64,000 nt of DNA from Pelobates cultripes (lineage: Eukaryota > Chordata > Amphibia > Anura > Pelobatidae): assembly GCA_933207985.1 (NCBI GenBank), contig OW240912.1, positions 103,690,287 to 103,754,286 of the forward strand, read 5' to 3'. This document shows positions 12,981 through 27,267 of this stretch, one piece after another. How positions within the stretch are numbered: position 1 is the first letter of the stretch; every line of letters starts with the position of its first letter. The notes under the pieces were generated by a model. It was not told the origin of the DNA. It made no database searches and was given only the letters and a program-made list of their open reading frames with translations. Position numbers and translations under genes: made by a program.

Positions 12981-13499
12981 TGTCACGATTCTGAAACCTA
13001 ACACGCTAACAGAACACAGAGAGGAAAGATGCTATACCGGTCTTTAGAGTGGCCAGGCTAAGCATACTAAGAATGGTCAGGAGACAAGCCAAATAAAGGG
13101 AGCCAGAAAACGGGAGAACGAGAAACAAGCCGAGGTCAAAGAAGTGGAGAAGACAGGTTAATCAGAATGACGAGCCAAATAATCGGTAACCAGAGAGAAA
13201 CACGAGCAAACTGCAATACAGGTATCACAAGACCACAACAGGGCACTGAGAGACAGGAAAAGTAAGTATAAATACCCTTTGCTTAATTCTGATTGGATAA
13301 CTACGCCTCCCACTGTGATTGTGGTACTGTTGCTTTAACGCTGGGTCACTCACGTGACCCCGGTGTTTGCATAAATTTGCAACCTCCCAGCGTGCAGCAT
13401 TATACATGCTGCCACTGGGAGGCGTGGAGGACGCGAGTGGCGAGCGGCGGAGAGGAGACGCCGCTCGCCGACAGGTAGGAGGAGGGGAGACCCCTGACA
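12981..13499 (-). mobile_element. Solo LTR (519 bp) with 5-bp target-site duplication TATAC
   Basis: It begins TGTCACGATTC and ends CCCCTGACA; TATAC occurs at 12976-12980 and 13500-13504. On the minus strand a GGGTATTTATAC TATA-like motif is followed by CT-rich sequence, so the promoter probably faces left. It is distinct in sequence from the LTR at 7765. No internal coding region remains. The frames at 13225-13500 and 13350-13622 run through it by chance. Confidence 0.85.
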
Positions 13500-15435
13500 T
13501 ATACAGTATGAGAGACAGTGTGCGTATCTGTATTTATGTAAAAAAAGCAATGTGTGTGTGTGTGTATATATGCGTAAATGCGTGAGGGACAGAGAAAAGT
13601 GCCTGTGTATGTGTGTTTGCATATATTTATGACTTCAGTATTTGTTAAATACTTCTGTCAAAAATGTAAAAGTCCCCCATTGATGTTTAATATCATCCCT
13701 ATAAATAGAGGCATCTAAGCAACATCAAAGTAATAAGGACAATTAAAGAACGTGTCACAGTTTGTAAGGTCATGTTTTAGAATGCACAGACCTCCGTGAC
13801 GATAGGGTGCTACTGCTGCCTGCTTGTTTAATTAATACTTTTTCCCCATAGGCATTGTTTTATTTTCAATCCAGTGTACCAAAATACAGAGCCAAAAAAA
13901 CAGTATCACTGTACAAATAAATGTATTCTATGTGATTAGGTAGAAGGCTACCATTTTTTTTTTTTAACATGCCAAAGGTGATTTTATTTTTGGCCATAAT
14001 TCTACCTAAAACTCTTACTATAAATAAATAATTATATATATATATAAATTAATATATATTAACTCCAGTGCATCAGGTTAAAGATGCATTTTTTAAACAT
14101 TATTTTCTAAGTGTGTTTATTCTTCAGCAAGGAAAAGCGGTTAGATGGCACCTAGAAAATGCATATGCGAGGATATCATTCAAATTGGTTTGCATTTTCT
14201 ACATCCTATATCTGGTGGGATCATTTAGCAGAGTTTAGCTTAGAAAGTTTTATATAGCTTAAAGCGTATGCTAATGGGTGCGATGCTGATATTTCTGATT
14301 CATTGCTGGAGTCAAACGGTGATCTTGATCAATATGTTTGTCTGCAAGGAATCTTTAAATTCAATTTATTAGTCTCCCTTGCATTTTGCTAATCAGCCTA
14401 ACTTTAAGATCTCCGAAACAACTTGATGAAATAAACATTTAGGTCAACAAGCCTTGCAAATTTCTCTTATTAGGATCCTAGCTGTTGTGTTTTATTGATT
14501 CACTGGAAAGTGCAAAACATTAAGAAAAGAAAAGGCCATGATTTTCTTTTGAAAAAGATGTCACCATCAGCATAAAATAGCAATTTAACCAAACAAGAAA
14601 TATTTGTTCTTCAACCAAAATGTGTATTGATTATAATACATATGTAGCATACACCTCAAAAAAATACACAAAAAATAGTGTGGCCACACAGAGTAGGTGT
14701 GAATTTCAGTTGCAAATTGAAAACATTATTTAAGGACTTTATTGCATCATTAAAAGTGGACATGGGGGAAAAATAAGTTAGAATTTTTGATGGCAGAACA
14801 AAATGATTGAGAAAATTTGGTAGTGCGTGATATACATGCATCACTATAAAACAGTGTGAAACTGATAAGCTTGCCCTTGTTAAATGTCCATCTTTCAGAA
14901 TATGACACTTTGAAAAATCTCCCTCATAATCCTATTAAGCAACTTCATAAATTACGTTATTTCTAGTGATCAATCAGGTAATATTTTGTATCATGATACA
15001 ATGCCAAAAGTTTTTACAGGAGAAATTTTTTTGTCCTGTAATTTGGCATAGTAATACATTTACATATATGATATATGATATATGATATATGTGTTCAATA
15101 ATGTAACATTCAAACAAGTTCTATATATTTTCTTAAATAACTAGTACCTGTTTGATATTTACATTTAGACATCAAACCTAATTGATTTTTTTTTAATGTT
15201 AGCCAAACGTAGTTAATGACTACATTGAGTTTTCTTGACAAGCTCATTATAAAGCGACAATGTATTTTAAAATCCAAAGAAAATGTAAAACTTTTTAAAT
15301 ACCGTATATACTCGTGTATAAGTCGATCTCATGTATAAGTCGAGTGCAGTTTTGTGACCAACAATTGTGAAATATGCTATGCCTCATGGATAAGTCGAGG
15401 GTAAGACTTGGGGCTATGAAATTCTGTGATTTTTA

Positions 15436-15950
15436 TAATTATATACACACACACTCATACAAACACACACACTGCATTATATACACACACACTCATACAA
15501 ACACACACTCTGCATTATACACACACACACACACACTCATACACACACTCTGCATTATACACACACACACTCATACAAAAACACACTCTGCATTATATAC
15601 ACACACACACACACACTCATACAAACACACACTCTGCATTATACACACACACTCAAACAATCTGCATTATACACATACAAACACACACTCTGCATTGTAT
15701 AATGCAGAGTGTGTGTGTTTGTGTGAATGCAGAGTGTGTGTATATAATGCAGAATGTGTGTTTGTATGAGTGTGTGTGTATAATGCAGAGTGTGTGTTTG
15801 TATGAGTGTGTATATAATGCAGTGTGTGTGTGTGTTTGTATGAGTGTGTGTGTATATAATGCAGAGTGTGTGTGTGTATGAGTGTGTATATAATGCAGAG
15901 TGTGTGTTTGTATGAGTGTGTGTTTGTGTGTTTGTGTGTGTAGTGTGTGT
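15436..15950. repeat. CA-type minisatellite followed by its reverse complement
   Basis: Units like acacacactcatacaaaca then cactctgcattata repeat from 15436 to about 15697. Then the same units run as the reverse complement (tataatgcagagtgtgtgtt) to about 15950, making a palindrome of about 500 bp centred near cattgtataatg. The long frames with TH/TL-rich peptides on both strands are artefacts. Confidence 0.9.
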
Positions 15951-16159
15951 GAACTGGGTGGGGGAGGGCATTTTTATTATTTTAAATTTTTTAAATTTTA
16001 ATATTTAAATTTTTTATTTATTATTTTTTTATTTACTTTAATTTTAATATTTTAATTTTTTTTCATTGTAATATTATTATTTAATTTTTATTTTCGTCCC
16101 CCCTCCCTGCTTGTTAGCTGGCCAGGGAGGGGGGCTCTCATTCCCTGGTGGTCCAGTAG

Positions 16160-16417
16160 TTGGGCTGGCAGAGAGCTGTTACTTACCTTTCCTGCAGCTC
16201 CTGTCAGCTCCCTTCTCCTCCGGTCTGGTCAGCTCCACTGTAAGTCTCGCGAGAGCCGCGGGGTCAGAGCGTTGCCACAGGTTACCGTGGCAACGCTCCG
16301 CGCGGCAGTCACACCGCAAGACTTACAGTGGAGGAGAAGGGAGCTGACTGGAGCGCAGGAGAAGGGAGCTGACAGGAGCTGCAGGAAAGGTAAGTAACAG
16401 CTCTCTGCCAGTCCCCA
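16160..16417. repeat. GC-rich inverted repeat inside the foldback transposon
   Basis: gttgggctggcagagagctg on the left faces cagctctctgccagtcccca on the right, with cagctcccttctcctcc / ggaggagaagggagctg further in and a central hairpin gagcgttgccac ... gtggcaacgctc (16267-16298). The right arm has an extra partial duplicate of the ggagaagggagctgac unit. Confidence 0.85.
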
Positions 16418-19400
16418 ACAGGACTGCCGGGCTTGTAATGAGCCTGGCAGTCCTGGTCTGTATTATGGCAATGTAAATTGCCACAATACAGACACTGACT
16501 CGAGTATAAGTCGAGTGGGTGGTTTTCAGCACAAATAATGTGCTGAAAAACTAGACTTATACTTGAGTATATATGGTAAATACAGTATGTCTTATAAAAT
16601 GTAAATGATTATTTTAAATCGCTCGATTCTAAAGGTGTTTTGTAACATATTTCTGAGTCTGCATTGTATATATTTTTAATGTATTTTATATTTCATATTT
16701 CAGTTGTTATTTAAAAGTGAGATAGCATACAGTTTGCTGAAGCTTGTGTTAATATTGAGCAATCATGTAAAATTATTAGAGCTGTCACAGAGATTGTGTC
16801 GTCGTGTTTTTTGCATAGCGTTGATAGAGTTTTAAGGCTTTTTTTCTACCTTCCCAAGACAGGATGTCTTACATCTGAGTGATAAAAAGAATAATTGCTA
16901 TAACAAAGTAATGTAATTGCCTCCTCTCCCTATTAATATTATTTAGAGCATGACATTAATAATTTTGGCATTTTTACCTAATGTTACAGTCCTAGTTTCA
17001 GCATCTGTTTCTTATAGAATACAACTCATTCATTAGTGCAGCCTCTATGTGATGAAAAGACAAAAAAAAACTAAAAACCTGTACATTTACAATTTCATTC
17101 ATTTTTGCGATCTTGAAGTTGTAAGAAAACATTTTTTTCTAACAGTTCTCAGATGTAAATTACGTAGAATGTATATCTCATTCTCTCAAGTTTACAACTA
17201 CAAAGTGAAGACTTTTATGATAGTATAGACATAGTCTCTATGCAAAAAAATATATAAATTAAGAAATTACCATGTCTGCCCTTAACTACGTCTTAGCCTG
17301 TTGATATATAAATGTTAATTTTTAAGTTGCCCTGCATGTACTATAAGCGTCGAACTCTAATCTATACCACCATCACAGACAGCTAGAAAAGCCTGTATCT
17401 TATAATATGCTTTGTCTCACAACTGTCTATCCCTCCTATTACTATAAACCAAAAAATTGTGCTGTCTATTCATATGCCATGTCATACTTATAATGCCTGT
17501 TATCAATGTGCCTGCGACTGCTGTTGTGGCTGAGCAAGCCTGCTGTTATTTCATGCACAACAAAAATAAAGATTTATAAACTTTAAAAATCTATATAAAT
17601 TTGTGTCATATAGAGTTATATTTCCCCATATGGGGTTCTTGTAATTAAAGTAGCCATGACCCGAGCAATGGTTATTGGTTGCGAAAATCCTACTTTGGCA
17701 GATAATTAAGTGGAAATGTGTCACTTAATTATCAGCCAAAGGGTTTGAATGACAAATAATTAATACATTCTCATGTTGTACAATACATTTTGTGGTATAG
17801 GTGAGTACAGTATTTGCTTGGGATTTACTAAATTGTAATTGTTTGGTTGATGATTGGGAATGTTTTCAAGGCCAAGCATGACGCAGAATGATTAAGCATG
17901 CTGAGTTTGTTCAGAATGGCATGCAATCCATTTAAAAAAAATATGTTATAAGGTGTACCATTTTTTTAAATACCGTTATGTCTGTATGATTTTGGTTGAT
18001 GTGTACTCCATTGTTAGTAATGACTGCAAGCCCGCTCATACTGTAATATTTTATCAACAGTCGTCATTTAGTCATTTATTGTGGTATATTGTGCAACCAA
18101 AATATCTAATTGGGACTTGGGTTTAAACTTCACTAGGTCATTCCACCATTCCAAAACTATAAATATATTGTATCTCAACTATAGTGATGTAGACTTGTTT
18201 GTGTGTTGGACCATGTGCATGATTCATGATCTGGCTGCACAACTGTTTATTATTGGTCCATGAAATGTCTCACATTCTCCTGTTAAAGGCAGTGATACAA
18301 AGCAAATTTTGTTACCTTTAATAATAGTATTTCCAATCAAATTTGCAATAGAACACACAAATACAACAATTATAATAAAACCTGGTGCAATCTTTAGACG
18401 ATACTTCCCCATGTAGCACTATGAATGTGTTGAAAATGCAAACCAAACAAGGTGCACGCCACTATCATTACATAATATTAATCAAAATTTTATTGAAGAA
18501 ATATAAAATGTACAAAAACAAAAGGACAAGTGATAAGGCTAAATTAAATACTAACCAGCATGCATAATTCACACCATTAGCCTACCAGGCAGGACACGAG
18601 TCATCAAAATCCTGCCAACCTTTCTACATGTTTAGATGCCTTCAATAATAGTGTCCACATTCTAATGCAACAAGCTTTTCCAAATCATGACATTGCCATT
18701 ATAATGGTTGGTTGTTGGTAAAAGGTTGTTAATTGATGTTGGATGTTGTTTTAGAATTTCTTGATGAATTCACATAATATTTAATAACTTTAATTTGGAA
18801 AGGACTTCAGTTCCTAAGCAGGTTCCAGACTTCCTCCATTTGTATAAATGGTTTTAGTGGAAACTTAACATAGAAAGGCTTTTTATTGTGTTTCAACAAA
18901 TGTTTTGAGGAATGTATGTTTGTGGCATGTTGTGACATTTATAATTCAGATCATATCTAATTTATATTGTTTGTTTTGCATTCTTATTCTAATTATCATT
19001 TTTACTGCAAGGGGATGATATAGTTTACATCTAACAATATAGAAAAGTAGAAAAATATCTACGATATATGGTAAAATAATTCCACACTCCTATGAGACTT
19101 CAGTTACCTTGCAAACTTTTGCTCTTGAAGAAAACACATATTCAAAGTCTAACAGAGTGCAAGTGAACAAGGTCAGACAGATATTTTTACGATATATGAG
19201 TCCAACTATTACTTAAAAAATACAGCTAACACATAAAAACAAATATAAAAATTAATGCACAAAAAGTGCACTGCACTGCTGTGAGCTACTTTTTATTGTT
19301 TAAAACATCACTTTATCATATTTTTTATTTAGTCATACTTGTGTATTCTATAGACGATATTATAATTTTATAAACAAACTTACTGGTTTCAGATTGGTTA

Positions 19401-20120
19401 TCTGCTGTTTAAAATTCTTAATATTAAATATCCAAAAAAAATGTCATTTTTTTTCAAAATTCCACTTCTTTAAAAGTTTTGTGTGTGCCATGATTCTTAA
19501 ATTCACAATCACACAAGAAATGATCATGCTAGTCAGCATAAGCTATTCTTTACTGAACATATATTTAGAAGGTTTATTAATAATTTTGTACTGTTAACAC
19601 AAATAATAAGTAATAGCAATGTATCTACCAACATCCACAGTCCTATCAAGGATTGTGATACATATATACATTTTTGATATATTCTTTGCACAAACATGTT
19701 TGTTTGTTTGTTTGTTTTTTTTTACATTTATTATTATTGTAATTCATTGCACAAAAAGGAGCCAGGCATAAAGGAAGCGGTACTTATCCTTGAACCCAAG
19801 TATAAAAAAGCTAAATTATTTTCAAGGTGGCAGGACAACGCTTTTCTTGATTTAATTGATTACTAAAGCTAAGCAATGCACAACCTAAAGATTAAAAAAA
19901 AATAATATTAAATCTAAACTGGGACCATATGTTAAAAAATGGTTCCATTCAATGCTCTTCTGATTGTCCATTTGATAGTTCTAACCATAAAATGAGTCGG
20001 ATAATGACATTGTATATTATCATACTTCCTACACCTGCCTATTAGTAAAACAGTAATCATCCACATCACCAACTTTTTTCCCTTCTTTGTTAGAGGGGAT
20101 CATCAAACTGACTACTATGA

Positions 20121-20366
<246 letters not shown>

Positions 20367-20818
20367 TAAATATGTGCCTTGTACACATGCAGCATACAGT
20401 CTAATAATGTGTGCCTTTGACAGTCGTTTGTACAACTTGTGCCGCACCTTGGCGCAATGCATAAAATTCATTTAATTTATCTGCTAAAAAAATAAAAAAT
20501 AATAATTTCAATTGCCTATAATAAATAGGAAAATAAGCATGCTTTTCTTTTGCAAATACCATCTCGTAGATGGCTGGGAAATAAAACCCTTAAAATTTAT
20601 ACGTTTTAATAAATCTTGCCAGGTAATTCCCGGCAGAGATCTAAATTTTAAAAGTACTGCAACTTGAGAGGCCCACATTAATAAACAGGATAGCAAGCAT
20701 GCCACATTTTATAGCTTTTGATTTTACATTATCCTAATAACAAGACTGAAGTATCTACATGCTGCATATATCACTGAAGCAATAATTTAATCATAATGAG
20801 TGTCATCTTATTTTTTAG

Positions 20819-20863
20819 TGGTATGATGATGAAATGAAAACTTATTCCTGGACACGTTTATCA
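20819..20863 (+). CDS. cnksr2: Candidate alternative 45-nt microexon of cnksr2 (15 codons, phase 0/0)
   Basis: A 45-nt open stretch sits between a T-rich acceptor (cttattttttag) and a good donor (TCA|GTAAGC), 515 nt downstream of the PDZ-end exon. It reads WYDDEMKTYSWTRLS. Both neighbouring exons break on codon borders at this junction, and 45 is divisible by three, so inclusion would add 15 residues between LALQ and PLIS without shifting the frame. I do not recall this segment in the canonical mammalian protein, so it may be an unlisted or lineage-limited cassette, or a chance pseudo-exon. The splice sites and reading frame are seen; use as an exon is inference. Confidence 0.4.
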
Positions 20864-22710
20864 GTAAGCATCTTAAGTTACTAGATTTTTTTAGTGATTT
20901 TAAATTTTGTTTGTGTTTTTTTCTTCTTCATTTGCTTCTTTTGTTGGCAAAAGAGACAAACAACACACGTTTCAGTAGTTGAAACGCAAAAGGCTGCAAT
21001 TTCAGTTCTTTGGTTTTTTTTAATAGTAGGATTGAAATTGGAACACAAATCTGATTGACCCCTTCTTGATCATGAGTTATTCAGTTGGAAGATCTATCAT
21101 TTAAAGCAATATGGCAGACTATGGTTTTCAGAATTCATTAATAACTGGACTTTCTGACCTGGATAATTGTGATTGCCAGTTTTGTGTGTTGAAATATTAT
21201 TTTGTAGGTAAAAAGATCATTTATTGGAATTAGTATTTATGAAATATGTATTCTATTAAAACTTTAAATGACAACATATCTCAGAGAGTAGCTACCATCT
21301 CAATACAATTTACTCAGAGTTGACCAAAGGTCTCATGACCAATATGATACTGTACTATGTCAAAAATGTCCCAATATGCAGACTATGTTGCACCCTACCC
21401 ATAGAAGATTTTGTCTGAAATGTTGTACTAATCCCACATAACCTGTTTTGACTCAGTCACACTTGTCCACTGGGGCATTTGGGGCTAGTTGCATAAATAA
21501 ATAAATTAATAACATGTATTGGTATTGTAATGGATTGCTAATGAGCGTGTTTTATTTAAAAAAAAAAAACATGTGCTTGTCATGATTATGTCTGCAGTTT
21601 CCAATTCCCTCCCAGTTAATTGATAACTGGCGAGGTTTTGAACAGGGCATAGCACCACAAAGGGTTAAGTGGGTAAAACCCTACAAGTTGTGGGAAAGGT
21701 TGTGCTACCTTTAAACTTCACCAGCCACTCACTCATTGCTCTAGAAGAGAGAATAACTTTATTAATGAAAAGACACACATACAAATCTTCTAGCAAACCT
21801 GATGCAAAGTGCTTTTATTATTTTTTAAATAGTTTCATTTTAGTCTTGCTAAGTAGAAGTTATAGGATATCCCATTGCTTATTTATGCTTTTATTTCCTG
21901 GGAAATGTAAATTGAATGTATTGTCAAAATGTAACTGGAACTATAATAGATTGAAGGTAAATCCAGATTTCCATTTCAAATTCGTAGATGCCTGTGGGTT
22001 TCTGTTCCTTAACAAATCCTTGTAAATACTTAGCTTTATGAACCTGCTTTTAATGCAGTATAGTGACTAGTGCTTGTATGGATTTATTTATAGTATAGTA
22101 ACTTGGTTAGCTGATTGTGTTCTTATGAGTAATGTATATTTAATACAGTGCAGTGCCATGGAGTGTCGCTTCCTGCTAAAGGAGCTCCTGGGCATGTAGC
22201 AATGTGTTTTTTTACTCAACTTCAAAGTCTGAAACTCAAGAGGAAGATTTTCTACTCTAAGCTTTCCTTGACACGTCTTGTGTCATTGAGGTCTGACTTT
22301 CAAGCCAGGCAGGTTCCCAGATCACACTGCTGTTGTTTTGCAATGTATTTTAAGGAACAACATAAAATGGTTGCCAAGTGTAAATAGAGCCTATATCCAG
22401 CATTGGGTCCTGTGGACTGGTTCAATCGGTGAATATAGATAAGAGTCCAGAGGACAAAGTCCATAATCCCAGTCTGCAAGTCTGGTCATTCATCTTAAAA
22501 ACTGTACAGTCCCTTGGGGGATACTGTTTATGAGGGCTTTATGTGATCCAGATAAAATCAATTTCATAATTACTCAGAGGGATCTTCTAAAATCTTTAAA
22601 AGAAAAAAACCCATGGAAAGCTCTGGAAAACAAAATATAATAGTATAGTCTGCCTTTAAAAAGACTTCACCACACTGTATCCATGGGTCTACCTATTGTC
22701 AAGACCTGTA

Positions 22711-22939
22711 GATGACTGGTTGAGAGCCGAACAACAACTCATACATCAACTAACTCTAGTGGCCAGATCGGCTATAGAGCAGGCCTGGGTCCAGACGGAA
22801 GTCCCCTCCTTATACATGGTCCTCACAAAAATAAAGGACATGTAACTAAAGTACAAACTCACTGCACAGGTCAAAGGAACCCTCAAAAAATTTGAAAAAG
22901 TGTGGGATCCATGGGTCAATAGTGACTTTGCTGATTAGG
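22711..22939 (+). pseudogene. L1-like non-LTR retrotransposon, ORF2 C-terminal remnant
   Basis: Reading from 22711 gives DDWLRAEQQLIHQLTLVARS, then AIEQAWVQTEVPSLYMVLTK and IKDM, an in-frame stop, then LKYKLTAQVKGTLKKFEKVW and DPW, with a stop at 22939. The spacing of aromatic residues and the final W..W pattern resemble the C-terminal end of L1/Tx1-type ORF2. The following 200 nt may be its 3' untranslated region. It is a 5'-truncated, broken copy. Assignment is from pattern memory and is moderate. Confidence 0.45.
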
Positions 22940-25818
22940 TCGGAAAATAGATGACTACAGATAGCTCAACGACATACACTAGGGGAAAACAGACCTATGA
23001 CCAGGGCTTACGGGGGTCCTACCAATACCACTTCTAAACAATCGTCTACTATAAACTCACTCTTAACTTTCTTTCCTGCTACTCACCTTTTCTTCTACCT
23101 CCTCACAAAGACTAAGAGTTGTATCACAATATGCATATATGGAAAAAGACTAGCTTCCTTACAAATCATAAGGGATTAATAGCATAACAACGGAGGAGGA
23201 ACAACTTTCTATTCTACATTTCCCAGTTTTATCTGGACTATTACTATGTTATTCTTAAATACACACGAAAAGTGTTGGCGATGTTATCGCTGTAGATTTA
23301 CTAGAACATGTTCAAATATCAGGATACATGATGTTACAAAAATACTTAGATGTGTTAACCTAGTCGCAATATGTAATGGATATATGTAACGCTTTCAACT
23401 ACAAATCATTTTTTTTTTTTTTTTTTTTTTAAAGACATCACCACAATCTGTTAAAACAAAACCACAGACATAGTGTGTTAGACTTTAATATGAATTTTAT
23501 ATACATGCATAACAATCTGTCAAATTAAGGTGATTTGTAAAAAAAATATATATATATATTTTTAACAAATTGCCAAACAAACAAGATGTGATTTTTTTTT
23601 TTTGTTTGATAAGACTGATTACATGCTCTTGGTGGTACTAACTATACTTACTGAAGTAGCTTGCAAAAAGAAAAAAACATTTTTAAGTGTCCTATAGATC
23701 TGTACCTTTCTCTTCCTCTGGAGATAGGACAGAAGCAATGAAAGAAATTGTGGTTCTTGCCTTGGAAATGAGCTGGACTGAAGCAAGCTTAGTCACATAA
23801 TCTAATTTATGAGGGGAATAAAATATGAATTATGCAGTAATTGATCCTGAGCACCAGTGGAAATGCTCATATTGTAAGCCAGTGGAAGTCAGGTCTGACT
23901 GGTATCAAGAGCTAACTGAGGTGTCAACCCAGTCCACCCCAAAATGTCTGCATCTGTATTTTCTTGGGTGTATGTGTCCTGCTTTTAGAATTTGTCACAA
24001 AATCCAGCATTGCCCCTCCTGAGTTTTGGCTCGAGATACACCATTGGAATAAAGCTACACTCCAATTCCACCACATAAATAATAAAGATAACTAAACATT
24101 TGACAGGCAGCCATTTTCCTTCACTGTTTGTCAGGGCAAATCATATGTATTTAAAGTTTAAGTAGCCACATGGTTGTTGTTAGTTAGAACTTTCTTAATA
24201 TAAATTATATTCTTTATGCAAAAGTGCTATTTACTATTCGTATCATAGCTGTTCATCAGATGTTTCAAATAAATGTTAGTATTACCAAACAAAAAAAAGG
24301 CTTGGATGAAGAAGATAAAGAGTTAAATAAATATGTTTATAAAAATATAAAAAATGCTTGTGCATTTATAGGATGTTTCTGCTCTTTACAATGCTAAATG
24401 AATTGTTTATAACTTCACATATACCAGAGGGCTGTTGCACATTAGTTCTTTGGTACACAAAGATTCAAAATGGTGGCATGAAAGATCACTTTATATGGTT
24501 CACAGCCTTGCTCTTCCCCTTCACCTATAATGTGGCCATGATACTAATAATATGGAATAGATTATAAATGCACTATGTTCTTCTCAACTGTCGGCTATTT
24601 TATTATCCCATGATTAAGATGCATGATTAAACCAGACAAACAACTTGTGAGCTCTAAACTTTGTTGTTTATGGTTCCGTTTGTATAATTTATTGGCGTGC
24701 ACATGCTTTGATTTAGTTTATTGATCTCTTTGCGGATTGCTGCTGAGTGTTGACCAAAGCTGCAGTGAAAACTGGATACTAGGGATTTTAATAATGATGG
24801 TTAATTAATTAAATCACATGGATTTTCATTTCTTTGCATGTTGGATTAAGTATTACATTAAAATCTTATTTATAGATTCTTAAAATAATTTATTTTCTAT
24901 ATAATGTGAGATTGTCTCTAGCCAAAACATGGTTGTGTCAATCAAAAAAAGGGATTCGGTGGGCAGGAAATGAAAACTTACCCATTTAAAAGTGTACACA
25001 GTTTCTTTTCAACAGTTGTGCATTTGTAGCAGGCCTCCAATGTATTCATTCTACAGCTATAGATACCAAATAGTACCATACACAGATAAATCAAATGTAT
25101 AGCACATTGGTCAATTTGGTTGCTCGCGTACTGGTTATTTTATTCTATATTATTTCAATGTTGCCAGCCAAATGATTGTGGCAGATTAATATCTAAGGTC
25201 ACCTGAGCTTGTTTAAGGAAACCGATGTTTATCATCCAATGTTCTAGAAGGTATGATGTTCTCATGTATATATCATCCTTTCTATAATCATGTATCGTAT
25301 GGATTAGAGCTTAGAAAACCATGATTTTAATTTTGCACTTTTTTCATTAAAGGGTTTTCCATTAAATCTAAGAACCAAAATTACTTACTTTTAATTAAAT
25401 TATTAGGGGGCATAGATGTTACTTCTGCAGCTAGCTGTCGAAATCAGTGTCATTTCTGAATAACAGCACTATTTATTTTTTTGCAAACACCACCACCAAA
25501 CAATATCACACAAACACAATGGGTTATTCAAAATTAATTTGCATCCAACATCAGTATGCAAAGTATGGTAATTGTTGGGTGTGTGTCTAATGCTTCTCAC
25601 AGAGAAGCATTGAAATGGCAGATGACAATTGCCCTGCATGTGCTGTATGTCCGCAATGTTTCTCTATGTGAAGAATCGGTTGACTGGACAAAGTCATCAA
25701 GTCATCAGGATAGGGCTGCAGTGAGGAATCTGTCTTGACAGTACAATAAAGGTAAGTTTAATTGTGTTTTGATTTAATTTAATGAAATGATATAATCTAG
25801 TAAAGGAGCACATCTAAC

Positions 25819-26229
25819 TTAAAGGGACACTATAGTCACCAGAACAACTACAGCTTAATGTAGTTGTTCTGGTGAGTATAATAGTTCCCTTCAGACTTTT
25901 TTAATGTAAACACTGCCTTTTCAAAGAAAAGACAGTGTTTACATTGTCCCTAGGGGCACCTCCAAGTGGCCACTCCTCAGATTGATTCAATTTGACCCCA
26001 CCCATGCCAGTTTTAGCCAATCCAATGCATTCCCTGTGGGAAAGAATTGGATTGGCTAAAAAGCGGCTATTTTGATGATGTCACAAAGGGGGCAGAGCCA
26101 GACCCGCACAGCACTGGACAGAAGGTGAGTTTTAAACTTTTATAGGGGGCCAAGGAGGGGCAAGCCACCTAAATGGGTTTAAGACTACAGGGTCAGGAAT
26201 ACATGTTTGCGTGTTATGTGTTCCATTAA
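25819..26229. mobile_element. T2-type MITE with decayed right end (411 bp)
   Basis: The left end TTAAAGGGACACTATAGTCA is followed by a terminal hairpin (ccagaacaactaca / tgtagttgttctgg). The right end retains a TTAA (ccattaa) but lacks the usual gatcctttaa. It belongs to the same subfamily as the copy at 60666-61257 (shared aggaatacatgtttg near the 3' end). Confidence 0.75.
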
Positions 26230-27267
26230 ACTCTTTGAGCTCTACTTTCTTTTCAATTGAAGGTTACTAAAGTTTCACAAACCTAGACAGAAACAAAAAT
26301 AAAAGGAGAAGGTGATGATTCACCAACATAAAGCAGTGCATAAAATATACATGTCACGATAAAAGGTGTACACACAATTTCTGACAAGACCAATTAAAAT
26401 GAACACACTTTCACAATACACTGGATAATCTCAACACCATCAGTAGATAAAAATATAACTAGGCAGTAGAAGAGACAAGGCAAAAAGTCACAAAGAAAGA
26501 CATGAGACTATAGAGAAGAAACAATAAAAAGAAAGGATAAAAGAAGACAAAGACAAAAAAAAATAGAGAAATCCTCTGTAGTTGGCACTCAATAACCTAC
26601 ATAGTGGGATTAGTGCCGGCGATGAATGGGGTTAGAGCTCTATTTTATTATAAATGTAAGATATTTAGATGGGAATGTAATTGTTAGAAGCAGGAATGGT
26701 CCAGTTTTTTTAATGTGCCAAAATTGCATACCTCTACTCTGGATAATCATTTTCATATGAGAGGCATGTACATCTGGGCATACATGCAACATTCTACATA
26801 TGCATGTATAATTGTTTAATTTAGAAATTGAAAAAATAACACCTGGCTACAATTTATTTTTATTATATTGCTAATAATGCTACTTTTTGTGAACACTGAA
26901 CCCAAGGTTACAGATCCACATTTAAACATTTTTCTTCAGACTTTGTGTGCTAAAGATTTGTATGCATAGATGGACTTGGCACCACTTATTTTTTTCCCCT
27001 ATAAAATGGACTCATTGATCTATTGTGTACAAAGTTTACCATTATGTTTAAATTAACTTTTTTTAATGAAACTGGCCATCTCTTCCCTGTTTATTCATAA
27101 GCATTGAGCAAGTTAATTAGTATTTTCTTCAAACAAGTTTTTTCTTTTAATGTCTTGATGAATTTCTATAAATAATTCAGCATTATATTTTCATGGTTAT
27201 CATTTATTTATAGAGCACCGACACATTATGCGGTACTCAATAATAGGGTTCGAACAAAGGCTCACAT

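Larger units (their letters stand above)
15300..16578. mobile_element. Foldback-rich DNA transposon, non-autonomous, 1.28 kb
   Basis: The left end TACCGTATATACTCGTGTAT is mirrored at the right by inverted TACCATATATACTCAAGTAT, followed on both sides by AAGTCKA-like bases. This is the widespread repeat with ends like CCGTATATACTCGAGTATAAG. Inside it are two further inverted repeats (15436-15950 and 16160-16417). No transposase is present. The superfamily was not decided from sequence. Confidence 0.75.

Noticed and set aside
15374..15971. Frames of 110-151 codons rich in Thr-His or Val-Cys
   Set aside because: They are produced by the CA/TG minisatellite palindrome on both strands.
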